This document shows, piece by piece, positions 33,501 through 43,795 of a stretch of DNA of 64,000 bases; positions within the stretch are counted from its first letter, which is position 1; every line of letters starts with the position of its first letter. The notes under the pieces are model-generated. The model saw only the letters and a program-made list of their open reading frames with translations, did not search any database and had not been told where the DNA came from. This DNA comes from Chlorella sorokiniana (taxonomy: Eukaryota > Chlorophyta > Trebouxiophyceae > Chlorellales > Chlorellaceae). The translations under genes and the position numbers were made by a program. The stretch is taken from NCBI GenBank assembly GCA_025917655.1, contig CP084616.1, positions 1,054,001 through 1,118,000 of the forward strand, given 5' to 3'.

Positions 33501-36500
33501 GCGTGGCTGGGCAGGAGCGTGGCTGGCCGACGCTTGGTGGCGGCCGGGCCTCGGCTTTCTGTGCCCAGCGGACGCTGTGTGCCCCAGCGGCAGCCCACTC
33601 CCGGCAACAGCAACACAGGGCTTTGCCGCCCGCGCCCCCGCCCTCCCCCGTGCCGCCCACAGAACCTGGAAACGCAGCGCACGCAGGCGGTGGGGGCGCT
33701 GGTCAAGGCGGCTACTCGCGCGGTGCTGCTGTCGGGCACCCCCGCCCTCAGCCGCCCAGTGGAGCTCTACCCGCAGGCATGCATCTTAACTGGGGCGGTG
33801 GGGGGCCGGCCAGCTGCGTGCGGGCCTGATAGCAACTGGTGCAACTCTGGCGGCCTATGCCTTGATGGCAGGGCTGGTGTGTGGCTCCTGCACGGCCGTG
33901 GCGATCTTTGCTGTCCTTCCAGCCTGACAACGGCCCGACGTGCCCCCCCCCTTTTGCATCCTGCATCTCTCCCCCACACACACAAGCTACCCCCTCACTG
34001 CCACCACTTGCAATCACCCCCACAGATCAACATGCTGCGCCCCGCCTTCCTGGGCACCCTGCACGAGTTCGGCATGCGGTGCGGGGCCACGCTGGGCGCG
34101 CTGTGCCTTGCTGGGCACGCTGTGCCACGCCGCCCCCACACCGCGCCGGCGGCGCCGCCGGGCTCCCACCTGCCCGACGCCTTCCACTGACCACAAGCCT
34201 GTTGCGCAGGTACTGCGATGGCCGTCCCGCCCAGTTTGCCATGCGGGCCACCGCCGGCGGCTACGACTTCTCGGGAGCTTCCAACCTGCCCGAGCTGCAC
34301 CAGCTGCTGGAGGCGGGCCTCATGATCCGCCGCTACAAGAAGGATGTGAGGGGGCGGCGGCGTTGTGCGCAATGCAGGGGGCAGGGGGTGGAAAGCGGGC
34401 TGGCCATGCACTGTGAGCCTTGCCTGTGCCCCTCCTGGTGGCTGCGCCGCCGCTCCCGCTGCAAGCCCAGCCCCGCTGCAAGCCCAGCCATGCTCTGTGC
34501 CCAATACGGCATTTGTGCTGGCTCCTCACGCACGGCCACCGGTGGGTCGACCACTCACCACGCTGGCCGCCTGCCACACACTCCCCAGGTGCTGGCCGAC
34601 CTGCCAGACAAGATCCGCAAGCGCATCCCGATTGAGGTGGACCCCGCACACAGGTGGGCCCCCGGGCGGGTGCGGGCATTGACGTTGAGCACCCCACGCC
34701 GCGCCTGCGAGCGGCGCCGCTGCTCATGCTGCCGGGATGGGCCCAAGCCCACGCTGGTTCATGGGTGGAGGAGGAGGGAGTGTGCCGGGGATGTTCTTGA
34801 GTCAACGCTGTGCGCCGCAGCGCCCTGTTCCTTCCCGTTGAGCCCCTCTGCTGCGCCTGCTCCCCGCCCCGTCGGCCGCCTGCAGCGCGGGCCTGCGGCA
34901 GGTGGTGCGGGCCATGCGGCAGGTGGAGGAGGATGAGGCGGGTGAGGGGCCGCTGCGAGGGGGAGCTTGGCCGCTCGATATCCGCACCTCGACAGCCGCC
35001 GCGCTGCGCCAGCCTTGCCGCAGTCAGGCTCTGTCTGTTGGATTTCCCTGTGCGCTGCATCTGCCTCTCAACTGCCAACCTGTTGGTGCCGCCCCCCCCA
35101 CCACCACCACCACCACCATACACACACGCACAGAGACACTAACCCCCATACCCCAACCCAACCCCACTCACCCAAACTCCCCTGCAGCTGGCAGCATCAG
35201 CGGGGAGGAGGCGGCCCAGCGGCGGCAGCAGCTCACCACAGAATACTTCCGCCGCACCGGCCCTGCCAAGGTACGGGACGCCAAGGCGCACCTGGGAAGC
35301 CTGCTGGAGGCGGGTGAGAGGCTGGATGCGCGGTTTGGGCTGAGGATCTGGGCGGCATGCGCGCCAGCTGCTTGGTGGGGGTCGGAACTGGATGCCAGGC
35401 GGCGGCGCCGGCATCGGCTGAGCGGGCCGGCTGCCGCATGAGGAGCGGGGTGGCCGTTGCTGCGCCGGGTCCAGCCGGCCGCCCGGGCCAGCTCCAAGGA
35501 TGCCTCCATGCCTGCCTGTGCCGCTCCTCACGCCTCGCCTTCCTCCCTCGCGCCCCCCGCCCCGAGTGCTGCCCCTGCCGGCAGGCGAGAAGGTGCTGGT
35601 GTTCGGGCACCACCAGGCGGTGCTGGATGCGCTGCAGGAGGAGCTGCGGGGCGCCGCGTGCCCCACGTGCGCATCGACGGCCAGGTGGGCGCCCTGCCTG
35701 GGGCGCAGCGTGCCGCCTGACGACCCTGCGTGGGGGCCTACGTGGGCCTTGTCCCAGCCGTGTGGCTGCGCCGGGGTTGCGCGTGGGATCTGCCGACGAC
35801 TGCCTCCGTGTCGTCCTTCCTGCTGCTGTGCTTTTTGTCATCAGGCATGTACAATCCATCCCCCCACCCACCCACCAACCCCCAAACAACACAACAGGTG
35901 GTGAACGAGCGTCGCAAGGAGGCCGTGGATCGCTTCCAGTCGGACAACGGCTGCCGCGCCGCGCTGCTCAGCATCACGGCCGCCGGGGTGCGCCCCTCAG
36001 CAGCTCGCCGCAAAGCTTGTCGCTTGCTGTGCACGCGCGTCGTGCGCGCAGCGTCGGGCGTCCAAGCAGGGCTTGCAGGCCTGGGTTGCTGCCTGTGCGT
36101 TGCGTCGCCGCTGGCAGGCCCGACGCGCTGCTGCCATGCCTACCTCCGCAGGTGGGCATCACGCTGACCGCCGCCACGGTGTGCGTGTTTGTGGAACTCT
36201 ACTGGAACCCCAGCCAGCTTGTGCAGGCACGTGTGGGGGCCTCTGGGGTTGCGGGGTTGTGCCCCATCCAGCCTGCCTGCCTGCTTGCCGCCCGCAATTG
36301 CCCCGCTCCTGCGGCGGGGGCAGGACCGGCGGGCTGGCGGGCAGCAGGGTGCAGCGGTGCCGAGCTGGGCGCCGCCCCCCCGTTCCCCCCACACACACCC
36401 TCGTGCAGGCTGAGGACCGCGCCCACCGCCTGGGCCAGAAGCGGGCGCTGGAAGTGCACTACCTGATTGCGCCCGGCTCGGGTGGGGCTGGTGGGGGCGC

Positions 36501-37466
36501 AGTGGGCGCTGGGCGGGCTTGCAGGCTGGAGGCCAGCAACAATGTCTGATGCCGTGTGTCTGCGTGTTTGGGTGTAGAGGTGTGTGTGCGTGTTTTGTGC
36601 CTACAACGATTGTCGTCTGCAGGCCTGCTTTACAAGCCTACCTGAATCGACGTACACTGCCTGCCCTGCATACATCGCTGGCGTAACCCCGCGCTGCCGC
36701 CAACGTGCCGCCCCCGCCCGTCGCAGCGGACGACTCGATCTGGGAGCTGTGCAAGCACAAGCTGGGGGTGGTGGGGGCGCTCTGGGGGAGGAAAGCGCGG
36801 AGGAGGGTGAGTTGCGGGCTGCTGTGTTCATGCTCGCTGAGCACAAGTTGCCCTGGCTGGCTGGTGTGGCAGCCCCAGGCCAGCTTGGTTGTCTGGCCTC
36901 CAGACAAAGCATTAAGTGGTCCGCTTGCGCCCACAACATCTGCAGCCTTTGAGCGGGTGCGCACCTCGGCCAAGTACAGCAGCGTGGTGCAGCTGCTGGC
37001 GCAGCGCGCGGCGCAGCAGCAGCGGGAGCGTGAAAAGCAGCAGCAGCCGCAGCAGCAGCCGCGGCATCAGGCGGCAGCCGCCTCTGGCAGCAGCGGTGAC
37101 GCGGAGGTAGTTGAGGAAAGTGGCAGCCAGGAGGAGGTGGTGGACCTGATAGACAGCGACAAAGAGCAGCAGCAGCACCCCGCGCAGGCCGGCAGCAGCA
37201 GTGCGACGACCGAGCCGCTGAGCGGCGGCGAGGCTGGCACACCGATCGGCGGTGAGCAAGGAGAGCAGGGGGAGGCGGACAGCGCAAGTGCGGGCGTAGC
37301 AAGCGGCGGCGGCTGGAGCCGGCTGGCCTGGAAGGGGAGGGGCAGCGTGAGAGGAGGAGGTAGAGCCGGGTGTCGCGTCCGCAAGATGCACCAACCGTCC
37401 TGCGCACTTGTGCCGAGCGCAGCGGCGGCATCCCACTCGCATGCACCGTTGGTGGAGCTCCGCTAA
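30510..37466 (+). CDS. SMARCAL1-type SNF2 annealing helicase with GRF zinc finger
   Basis: An ATP-driven DNA-rewinding enzyme of the SMARCAL1/ZRANB3 branch, predicted nuclear and acting at stalled forks. The proposed start is the ATG at 30510 (MSEPPP). A GRF zinc finger follows, CRCSPPQRCHLRTVRKEGAN then LFWGCANYPDSCNYFKW, split by an intron. After a Gln/Pro-rich linker comes a HARP-like domain (FGARFRFNEPLKDFLK, VWDPQRK, VWKFPLACYDGVVQQLRE). SNF2 motifs: I LADEMGLGKTVQA, II DESHHLKN, III LLSGTPALSRPVELYPQ, then LMIRRYKKDVLADLPDKIRK, IV KVLVFGHHQAVLDALQEEL, V LLSITAAGVGITLTAATVC, and VI QAEDRAHRLGQKRALEVHYL. The DESH box and the LSRP sequence are typical of this subfamily. The C-terminus is Gln-rich and acidic (EEVVDLIDSDKEQ resembles a SUMO-interacting stretch). 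A frame break in the C run at 30522-30526 hides the zinc finger in a simple translation. Confidence 0.9.
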
Positions 37467-37917
37467 GTTTGTTAGCCGTCTGTAATAGGCTCTGGGCTTG
37501 TAGAATGGCGAGTGGGTGGGAGAGCGAATGTGGTGGCGCCTTCAGTGCTGCCGTGCAGCGGCGCCACAACGCGTGATGTGCGCGCTGAGGCTGGCGCCGT
37601 TTGAGCCCGCTTGGCCCTCTCGGATTCTGCGGGAAAGGCGGCTGCGCCGGACCCTATTGCATCGCAGCGTGGATCGAGTCTGCCTGCTGCAGAGACGTTG
37701 CTTGAAACCTCCGGCACGCGAGACTTTGGGCAAGGGCGGGTGCGTCATCGATACAGGATTCTCAGATCATTCCCAGTTGCAGGTGGTGCTCTGAAATCAG
37801 TTGCTGCGAGCTTCTGCAGGCGCTTGAGCTCTTTGGTCCATGGCTCTTCCTCCCGTGCTTGAGCAGCTGCAAACCGTTGCTTAATTGTACTAGTTAGTCT
37901 GCCGAATCCGTGTATCG
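37467..37917. promoter_or_regulatory. Intergenic region before the AP2/Tudor-like gene
   Basis: This is a 450-base gap between two plus-strand genes. The final part (37860-37910) is A/T-richer, including TTAATTGTACTAGTTAGTC, directly upstream of the next start codon. No coding frame is supported. Confidence 0.35.
37481..37485 (+). terminator. TGTAA poly(A) signal after helicase gene
   Basis: TGTAA lies 15 bases beyond the TAA stop at 37464-37466, the usual green-algal poly(A) signal. Confidence 0.5.
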
Positions 37918-40900
37918 ATGGAAGGAGGCGGAGTTGCAGCCTGGGCAGCGGCATCCCTGCCGCTGCTGCCGCCAGCTGCCGCCGCCTGCACAACAGAGCC
38001 AGAGGGTGGCTTGCCCCAGGACACTGCAGCAGCTTCCAGCCCGAAGCCGCCGCTGCAGCAGTCACAGGGTGCCGGCACCTACAAGCAGCCTTCCGCAGCA
38101 GCCAAGCAGCTCGTGCGTCGCCTCATGTCGCAAGGTTGCGCGCCCCAAGCAAAGTCTAGCGACAGCCACGCGAGCGCCCGCCCGCAGGCGCAGCGACAGC
38201 CGCAGCCTGCGCCCCAGCACGCGCAGGCCTCTGCACCTTGCGATGGCAGCGTTGCTGCTGCGAGGCAGCCGCGATCTTCAGACTGCGACACCGAGCAGCC
38301 GGTGGCGCCGCAACAGGAGCGGCTGCCGGGCATGGCAGCGGCCACTCAGCAGCTGGATCAGCAAACGGCCGCAGGCCTGGATGCAAGAAAGGGGGAAGCG
38401 GAGGAGCTGCAACAGGAAGCCCCCGCAAGCAGCAATGTCGGTGGATGGGATGGCGAGCGGTGTAGGGGCAGCAACCAGAGCCGCGACCGGAGCGGGAGCT
38501 GGGTGCTGAGTGGGAGCTGAAGCGGGAGCAGCAGGTTGGGAGCGAACAGCGGCAGCAGGCAGCCAAAGGACATCACCGGGGGCAGCGGCAGCCAGACGAG
38601 CAGCAGGCGCTGCATGGCGGCCAGCAGGCGCCTGCAGCCGGCACGGATGGCCAGCCGCCAGCGCTTGGCCAGGAGCCTGCGCCGAGTGGGCTTCTGGGCG
38701 TGGATGGGTGTGCGGGCGGCCTGTGGCGTGCCACCTTCTGGCAAGTCTTGGACAGCCAGGGGCGCTGCGCAGGCAAGATCGCACCCTGTTGCTGGAAGCT
38801 GCGCTGCGCGATGCCAGTCTCGCCGCCCGCACCGGCCAAAGACCATCTCTGTTGCCTAGCCTCCGTTCATGCTGTGCCGTGCTGTGCTGCGCAGCTTCTG
38901 GCCGGCTCCGTCACGTCAGGTGCGAGGTGCGCGGCCTGGCGAGCTGGCGCGAGGCGGCGGCGGCGCGCGACATGCTGTCCCTCTGGCGGCGCAGGCCGGG
39001 GCAGGCCCTGCTGCCCCGGCACTTCAACTTCCAGCTGGACAGGTGCTGCCAGGGTGGAGGCGCTGGCGCAGGGCCCTACGAGGGCCCCCTTGTTTGGCCT
39101 GTACTTTGGCGGCCTGCCTGCAGCGCCCCCTATTTAGTCCCTTGTCCTCGTGTCGCTGCTGCAGCCTGGCCGCCGCAGCGCCCGGCCTGGAGGCACGCCT
39201 GCACACCTGCGCCACCTGGCTGCAGCTGCACGGCATGGTGCAGGGCATGGCGGCGAGCGGCGAGCTGGCACGCGCTGCTGCAGCCGCTGCCCTGCGCTCC
39301 ACAGCGCAGCAGGCGGTGCAGCGCACGGCGGCGAGCGGTGGCGGTGGCGGTGGGGGCCGGGCAGCGCGGCAGGCAGGCCGGCCCGGGGCAGCGGGCAGCC
39401 CCGCTGCAGCGGCGGTGGCGCGCAGCCGCAGCGCCGTGGGTGCATCGCCAGGAGGCTCGGGTGCAGCCAAGCCGCCTCCGGCCAAGCGCCAGGTTCGCAG
39501 CAGCCCGGCGGCAGCCGCTGCCGCCGCGGCCTCTGTGCAGCAGGCAGCTGGCGGGCAGGCGGCGCGGGGCGCGCAGGCAGCAGGCCTGCATGCGGCGGGC
39601 ACCGTCGGGACCTCCTCCCTGCCGTCTGGGGTGTGGAGGGCCCACACCACCCTCTCGCTGGACGGCGGCCAGCGCCCGTCGGGTGAGCGCTGCTGGGAGG
39701 CCGCGCTCCGCCACTCGACTGTGCTGCTGCGGCCAGGCTGGCGTGCCTGGGCCCAGCTGGGCGGCACGCGGAGCTTGCGGTGAAGTCGGCGGGGCCCTTT
39801 CCCTGTCCTTCAAGCTGGAACAGCGATCCAGGTCCCTCGCTTGCTGGCTGAACACATATTAGTGACCCCCCCCCCCACCCCACCCCAACCCCTGGGCAGC
39901 TGCGGGCCCCAGGCGTGTCTGCTACCTGGGCGCGTATGCGGGGCGGCGGGAGGCGGCGCTGGCGCGTGACCTGGCGCTGACGTGGCAGGAGCGGCGCGCA
40001 GGCCTGCCCCCCACCCCCTCAACTTCCCGCTGCGCACGTGGGCCGCTGCGCTGCCTTCTTGCGGCACGCTCCGGGGCACTCCCAGCACCGTTATTCTGCC
40101 TGACCTGGCAAACCAGGGTGGCTGCAAGGTTGCTGCAAGGGCAGCCCTGTGGTCTTTGCTGTGCAGCAGCTGACATGCCCCACCTGCCCCCTCGCAGCCT
40201 GCCGGCAAACGACGCGGCGCTGACCGCCCTGCACCGCTGCGTCACCCTGCCTGAGCTGCGGGCCAGGCTGCAGCAGCTCTCGGCGGACGGGCGCTGGGCC
40301 GGCTGGACGCCCGCCTCGGCGGCGGCAGCCCGCCGCCGGCCGCCGCTCCAGCTGCCGCCCCCAGGCAGCGGCAGCCGCCCGCCAGCCCAGCCGGGAGGCG
40401 CGTGCAGGGGCTGGTCAACCGCTCCGACAGGCCCGGCTGGGATGCCAACCTGCAGATGGCCCTGGACGACCAGGGCCGCCCCTCGGGTGCGCCGCCGCCG
40501 TGTATTGCCCTCCTGGCGTGATCACATTCACCCGTGCGCCCGCCCCCTGTGCTCCTGCCTTGGCTGCCGCCGCCGCCTGCTGTGAGCGCCGCCGCGTCAT
40601 GCCGCGCTTTCTTCCCTGCCGCAGCGGGCAGCGCTGCCGGGTGGCGCTGGGTGGGAACCTTCCAGAGCATCCCCGAGGCTGAGCTGGCGCACGACTTGGC
40701 CCTGCTGTGGTTCCGCCGCGGCGTCGGGCTGCCGCCAGAGGCCGACGCCGTCGCCTTCCCGCTGCCCAGGTGGGTGCTCGGTGGCCTGCACACACGCAGC
40801 CGCCCACCTCACCTGCTGCCGACTCGAGCGCTGCTGCTGCCAGCACACGGTCGTGCAGCAATGAGACGCCCCCCCTTTCTTCGCACCCCTGCAGCCTGCG

Positions 40901-42979
40901 CCGCCAGAAGAGCCTGCTGAGGCGGCTGTGGAGTTGCGGCACAGTGGCAGAGCTGCGGGCGCTGCTGCGAGAGCTGCGGGCGCCGGGCGCCTGGCTGAGC
41001 TGGCGGCCAGGCTGACGCCGCCGCCCGCAGACGCGCCGCCGCAGGCCCGCAAGCGGCGGCGGGCGGCGGCCGACCCTGGGGGTGGGATGCGCAGGCGGGC
41101 ACGGCGGCGGCGGGGCAGGAGCGGCAGCAGGAAGCTGCGGTGCAGCTGGTCAAGGGCGAACCCAGCGAGGTGGCGGCAGAGCAGACGGCGCCTGCTGCCC
41201 ACTCCGGCGGGCGGGCCGCCGTGGGCCGCCGCCTTCGCGCCTGGCTGGTCGTGGATGGCGGGGAGGAGGAGGAGCATGAGGGGCTGGTGGCGGAGTTGAC
41301 GCCCTCTGGGTGAGTTGGGGGTTGGGGGGTTGTGAGGGGGCGGGGCTCGGGCTGCGTCCGGAGAGGGCTCTGTGCGGGCTGCGGCTCGGCGCTACTCAGG
41401 CTGGCAGCGCCCGTCGACTCCTCTCCTCCCAACCACGCCTGCTCGAGGTATAGGCCTGCGTGAAGGCAACCGCCAGCGGCACCAGCCCACCTGCGCCCCT
41501 GTGCTGCCCCCCACCACTGCCCTTTGCACTCAGACTTCCTCTGAATCCTCGCGCGTGCAGCAAGCACCACGTGCTGTTTGACGACGGCGAGGAGGCGCTG
41601 CTGGACCTGGGCGCAACTCGCTGCACGCTCCTGGGGCCCGCCGCCGCCGCCGCCGCCGACGGTGCCGCCCCCGCCCCCGCTGCTGCCGCCGCCGCCCCCA
41701 CAGCGACGTGGGGCAGCGGCTGCACGTGTGGTGGCCCCAGGACGGGCTGTGGTACGCCGCCGCCGTCACTCACGTGCTGCGCAACGGGTGGGTGGGGAAG
41801 GGGGGCTAGCGGCCAGTGGGCTGGAGTTCCGCCGTTCACGGGAGCAAAGCGCCCAGGGAAGCAAGCGCGCTGCGGCTGCGGGCAGGGCGCGGCCGTTGCA
41901 GCCTAGCCTGCGCCGGGGCAAAGGGGGTGCATCCGCCCGTCACCCCTCACACCGCCCGAGGTCCCCGCTGCGGTACATGCCCCGCAGCATGTACTGCGTG
42001 CGGTACGAAGCGGACGGGCTGGAGCTGCTGCTGGCGCCGCTGGAGCAGCGGGTGCAGTGGGCCGGCCTGGACCGCCAGCGCAGCCACGAGCGGGCGCTGC
42101 GGCAGGCGCAGCAGGCGCGGCAGCGGGAGCAGGGCTGGGAGCGGGCGGCGGCGGCGGCGGCGGCGGCGGAGGGCGGCGTCTGCTCGGTGGGGACCTCTGG
42201 GGAGGGGGCCTCCAGCCAGCAGCGGCAGCAGGGGGAGGAGCAGCTGGAGGTGGGCAACGAGGAGCGCCAGCCACGCGCCAGCGCAGCCCACGCGGGCAAC
42301 AAGCGCCGCCGCTCCGCCGGGCAGCCCGCGGACGCGCGCCGCCACGCCTGGGGCCCAAGCACCCCCGCTTGCAGCCCCGCCAGCCAGGCGGCCCGGGCGG
42401 GCGGCGGCCCCGCAACCGCCATGGGCAGCGCAGCGGTGGTGGCGGCGGATGCAGACGAGCCTGGCGCCGGCGCTGCGCAGGCGCATGGTGGGGGTGCGCC
42501 GCCGCCGGGGGGGACCTGTTTGAGGACCTGCTGACGGCGGCGGGGGGCACGAGGGCGGCGGCGGCGGGGCTCACCCCGAGCTGGTGGGCTCCCTCATGGC
42601 CCTCATGGGCGCCCTGGGGCCGCAGCAGCAGGCCACAAAGGTGGGTGGGCGCCTGGCAAAGCGGGGCTGCGCTGTGCGAGTGGCTGCACGCATGTGCGCG
42701 CGCCCGCCGAGGGCGGCAACGTCTGCCCAGCCGCCTGCCGGCCGCTGTGCACGGCTCGCCAGCAAACTTACGCTTGGGTCTGCCTCCGGCCGCTGTGCAC
42801 GGCTCGCCAGCAAACTTACGCTTGGGTCTGCCTCCGCAGCCACTTCAACCGCACGCATTCACCGCTCACCCGCCCGCCCGCAGGAGCGCCACCTGCGCCT
42901 GCTGCTGGGCCTGCGCCAGTTTGCAGCGGCGGCGGAGATGATCCGCGTCTCGATGAGCCTGGCCCTGGGCGGGACGTGA
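37918..42979 (+). CDS. Protein with three AP2-like modules and Tudor-like domains
   Basis: It starts at 37918 (MEGGGVAAWAAASLP) with a Gln/Ala-rich leader and a coil (ELKREQQVGSEQRQQAAKGH). Three modules follow. Each begins with a Trp strand and an acidic-Gly turn (GLWRATFWQVLDSQGR; VWRAHTTLSLDGGQRPS; GWDANLQMALDDQGRP), then a helix with the AA-R-D pattern (REAAAARDMLSLWRRRPG; EAALARDLALTWQERRAG; EAELAHDLALLWFRRGVG), and the first two continue into NFQLD or NFPL. This order matches the AP2/ERF DNA-binding fold, including the NFPL tail, but the match is by eye. Tudor-like strands come next: KHHVLFDDGEEALLDLG and RLHVWWPQDGLWYAAAV then SMYCVRYEADGLELLLAPLE. The last exon (ERHLRLLLGLRQFAAAAEMI) ends at 42979. 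A frame break lies near 38470-38515. A nuclear chromatin or DNA-binding role is inferred. It could be two genes, but I see no intergenic gap. Confidence 0.65.
42741..42836. repeat. Perfect 48-base tandem duplication in an intron
   Basis: Bases 42741-42788 and 42789-42836 are identical. The duplication lies in the last intron of the AP2/Tudor-like gene, about 50 bases before the acceptor of the final exon. Perfect identity implies a recent origin. Confidence 0.95.
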
Positions 42980-43795
42980 GCTGCGGGCCGCCGAGGGGGA
43001 CACGGTGGCGTGCCAGTGCATGTAACATGAAACCTCTTCTTTCATGCCTCAACAGCCTCTTGCCCCGTGCTCAAGGCCCAGCCAGCTGGCACTCTAGCGG
43101 GCGCTGCGGGCGCACGAACCCTGTGCACCGCTCAGTACGAGCGCGGGTGGCTCGGCCCAGGGCGCACCTTTTCCAGCACCGCCCCGCAAAGCATGTTTCC
43201 CCACTTGGGAGGCGCAGCACGGCGGCGGCGCGAGTTGAAGGAGGGGGACGTGGGAGTGCGCCCAACCCCAACCACACCCCAACCGCAGAGGAAGAGGCCG
43301 CTGAGGTGGCGGGTGGGGAGGGTGGGATATGTGCCCCATTCGGCGGCCCTCCTTCAATATCATACCAGCTACTGGCTGGTCAAGCCGCTCTTTCACTTTA
43401 TTTGGGGCCTGGGCGCTGAGAGGGCAGCGTCCACAAAGGTGGGCGTTGAGGGCGTGCTGACAATCAGCCCGTTACGATTTCCGCTTAGTTCTTGGTTGGT
43501 ACGAGCACGGTTTCAGAGGTAAGGAGCTGCCAATAGCCTCGAACGGCAAAGACTGGAGGCGACACTTGCGTTTCGACCTGTCGTGGTTTCCGGCAGCAAC
43601 CCACAGCGCACCATGCCTAATGATTGCGAAGGGGTGCAGCAGGAAGGGTGTGTGACCGGTAGCCCGCCATGGGGCGGCGCCAGCCATGACAGCCGGAGTG
43701 ACGCAGCTGTTTGCAGTTCGGAAGCCGCCTTGGGGGAGTAATGCGCGACTCACCAACCGCTCTCTCATGTCGCATTGTAGGCACAGCGGACCACA
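42980..43795. other. Intergenic region before the LPMO gene
   Basis: This 816-base stretch holds the 3' UTR of the AP2/Tudor-like gene and the promoter of the LPMO gene. The part from about 43350 to 43790 is lower in G+C. No convincing coding frame is present. Confidence 0.4.
43021..43025 (+). terminator. TGTAA poly(A) signal after AP2/Tudor-like gene
   Basis: TGTAA occurs 42 bases past the stop codon, a typical position for a green-algal poly(A) signal. Confidence 0.5.

Noticed and set aside
42741-42836. 48-base repeat as a CRISPR-like array
   Set aside because: There are only two directly adjacent copies, with no spacers, in a eukaryotic intron.
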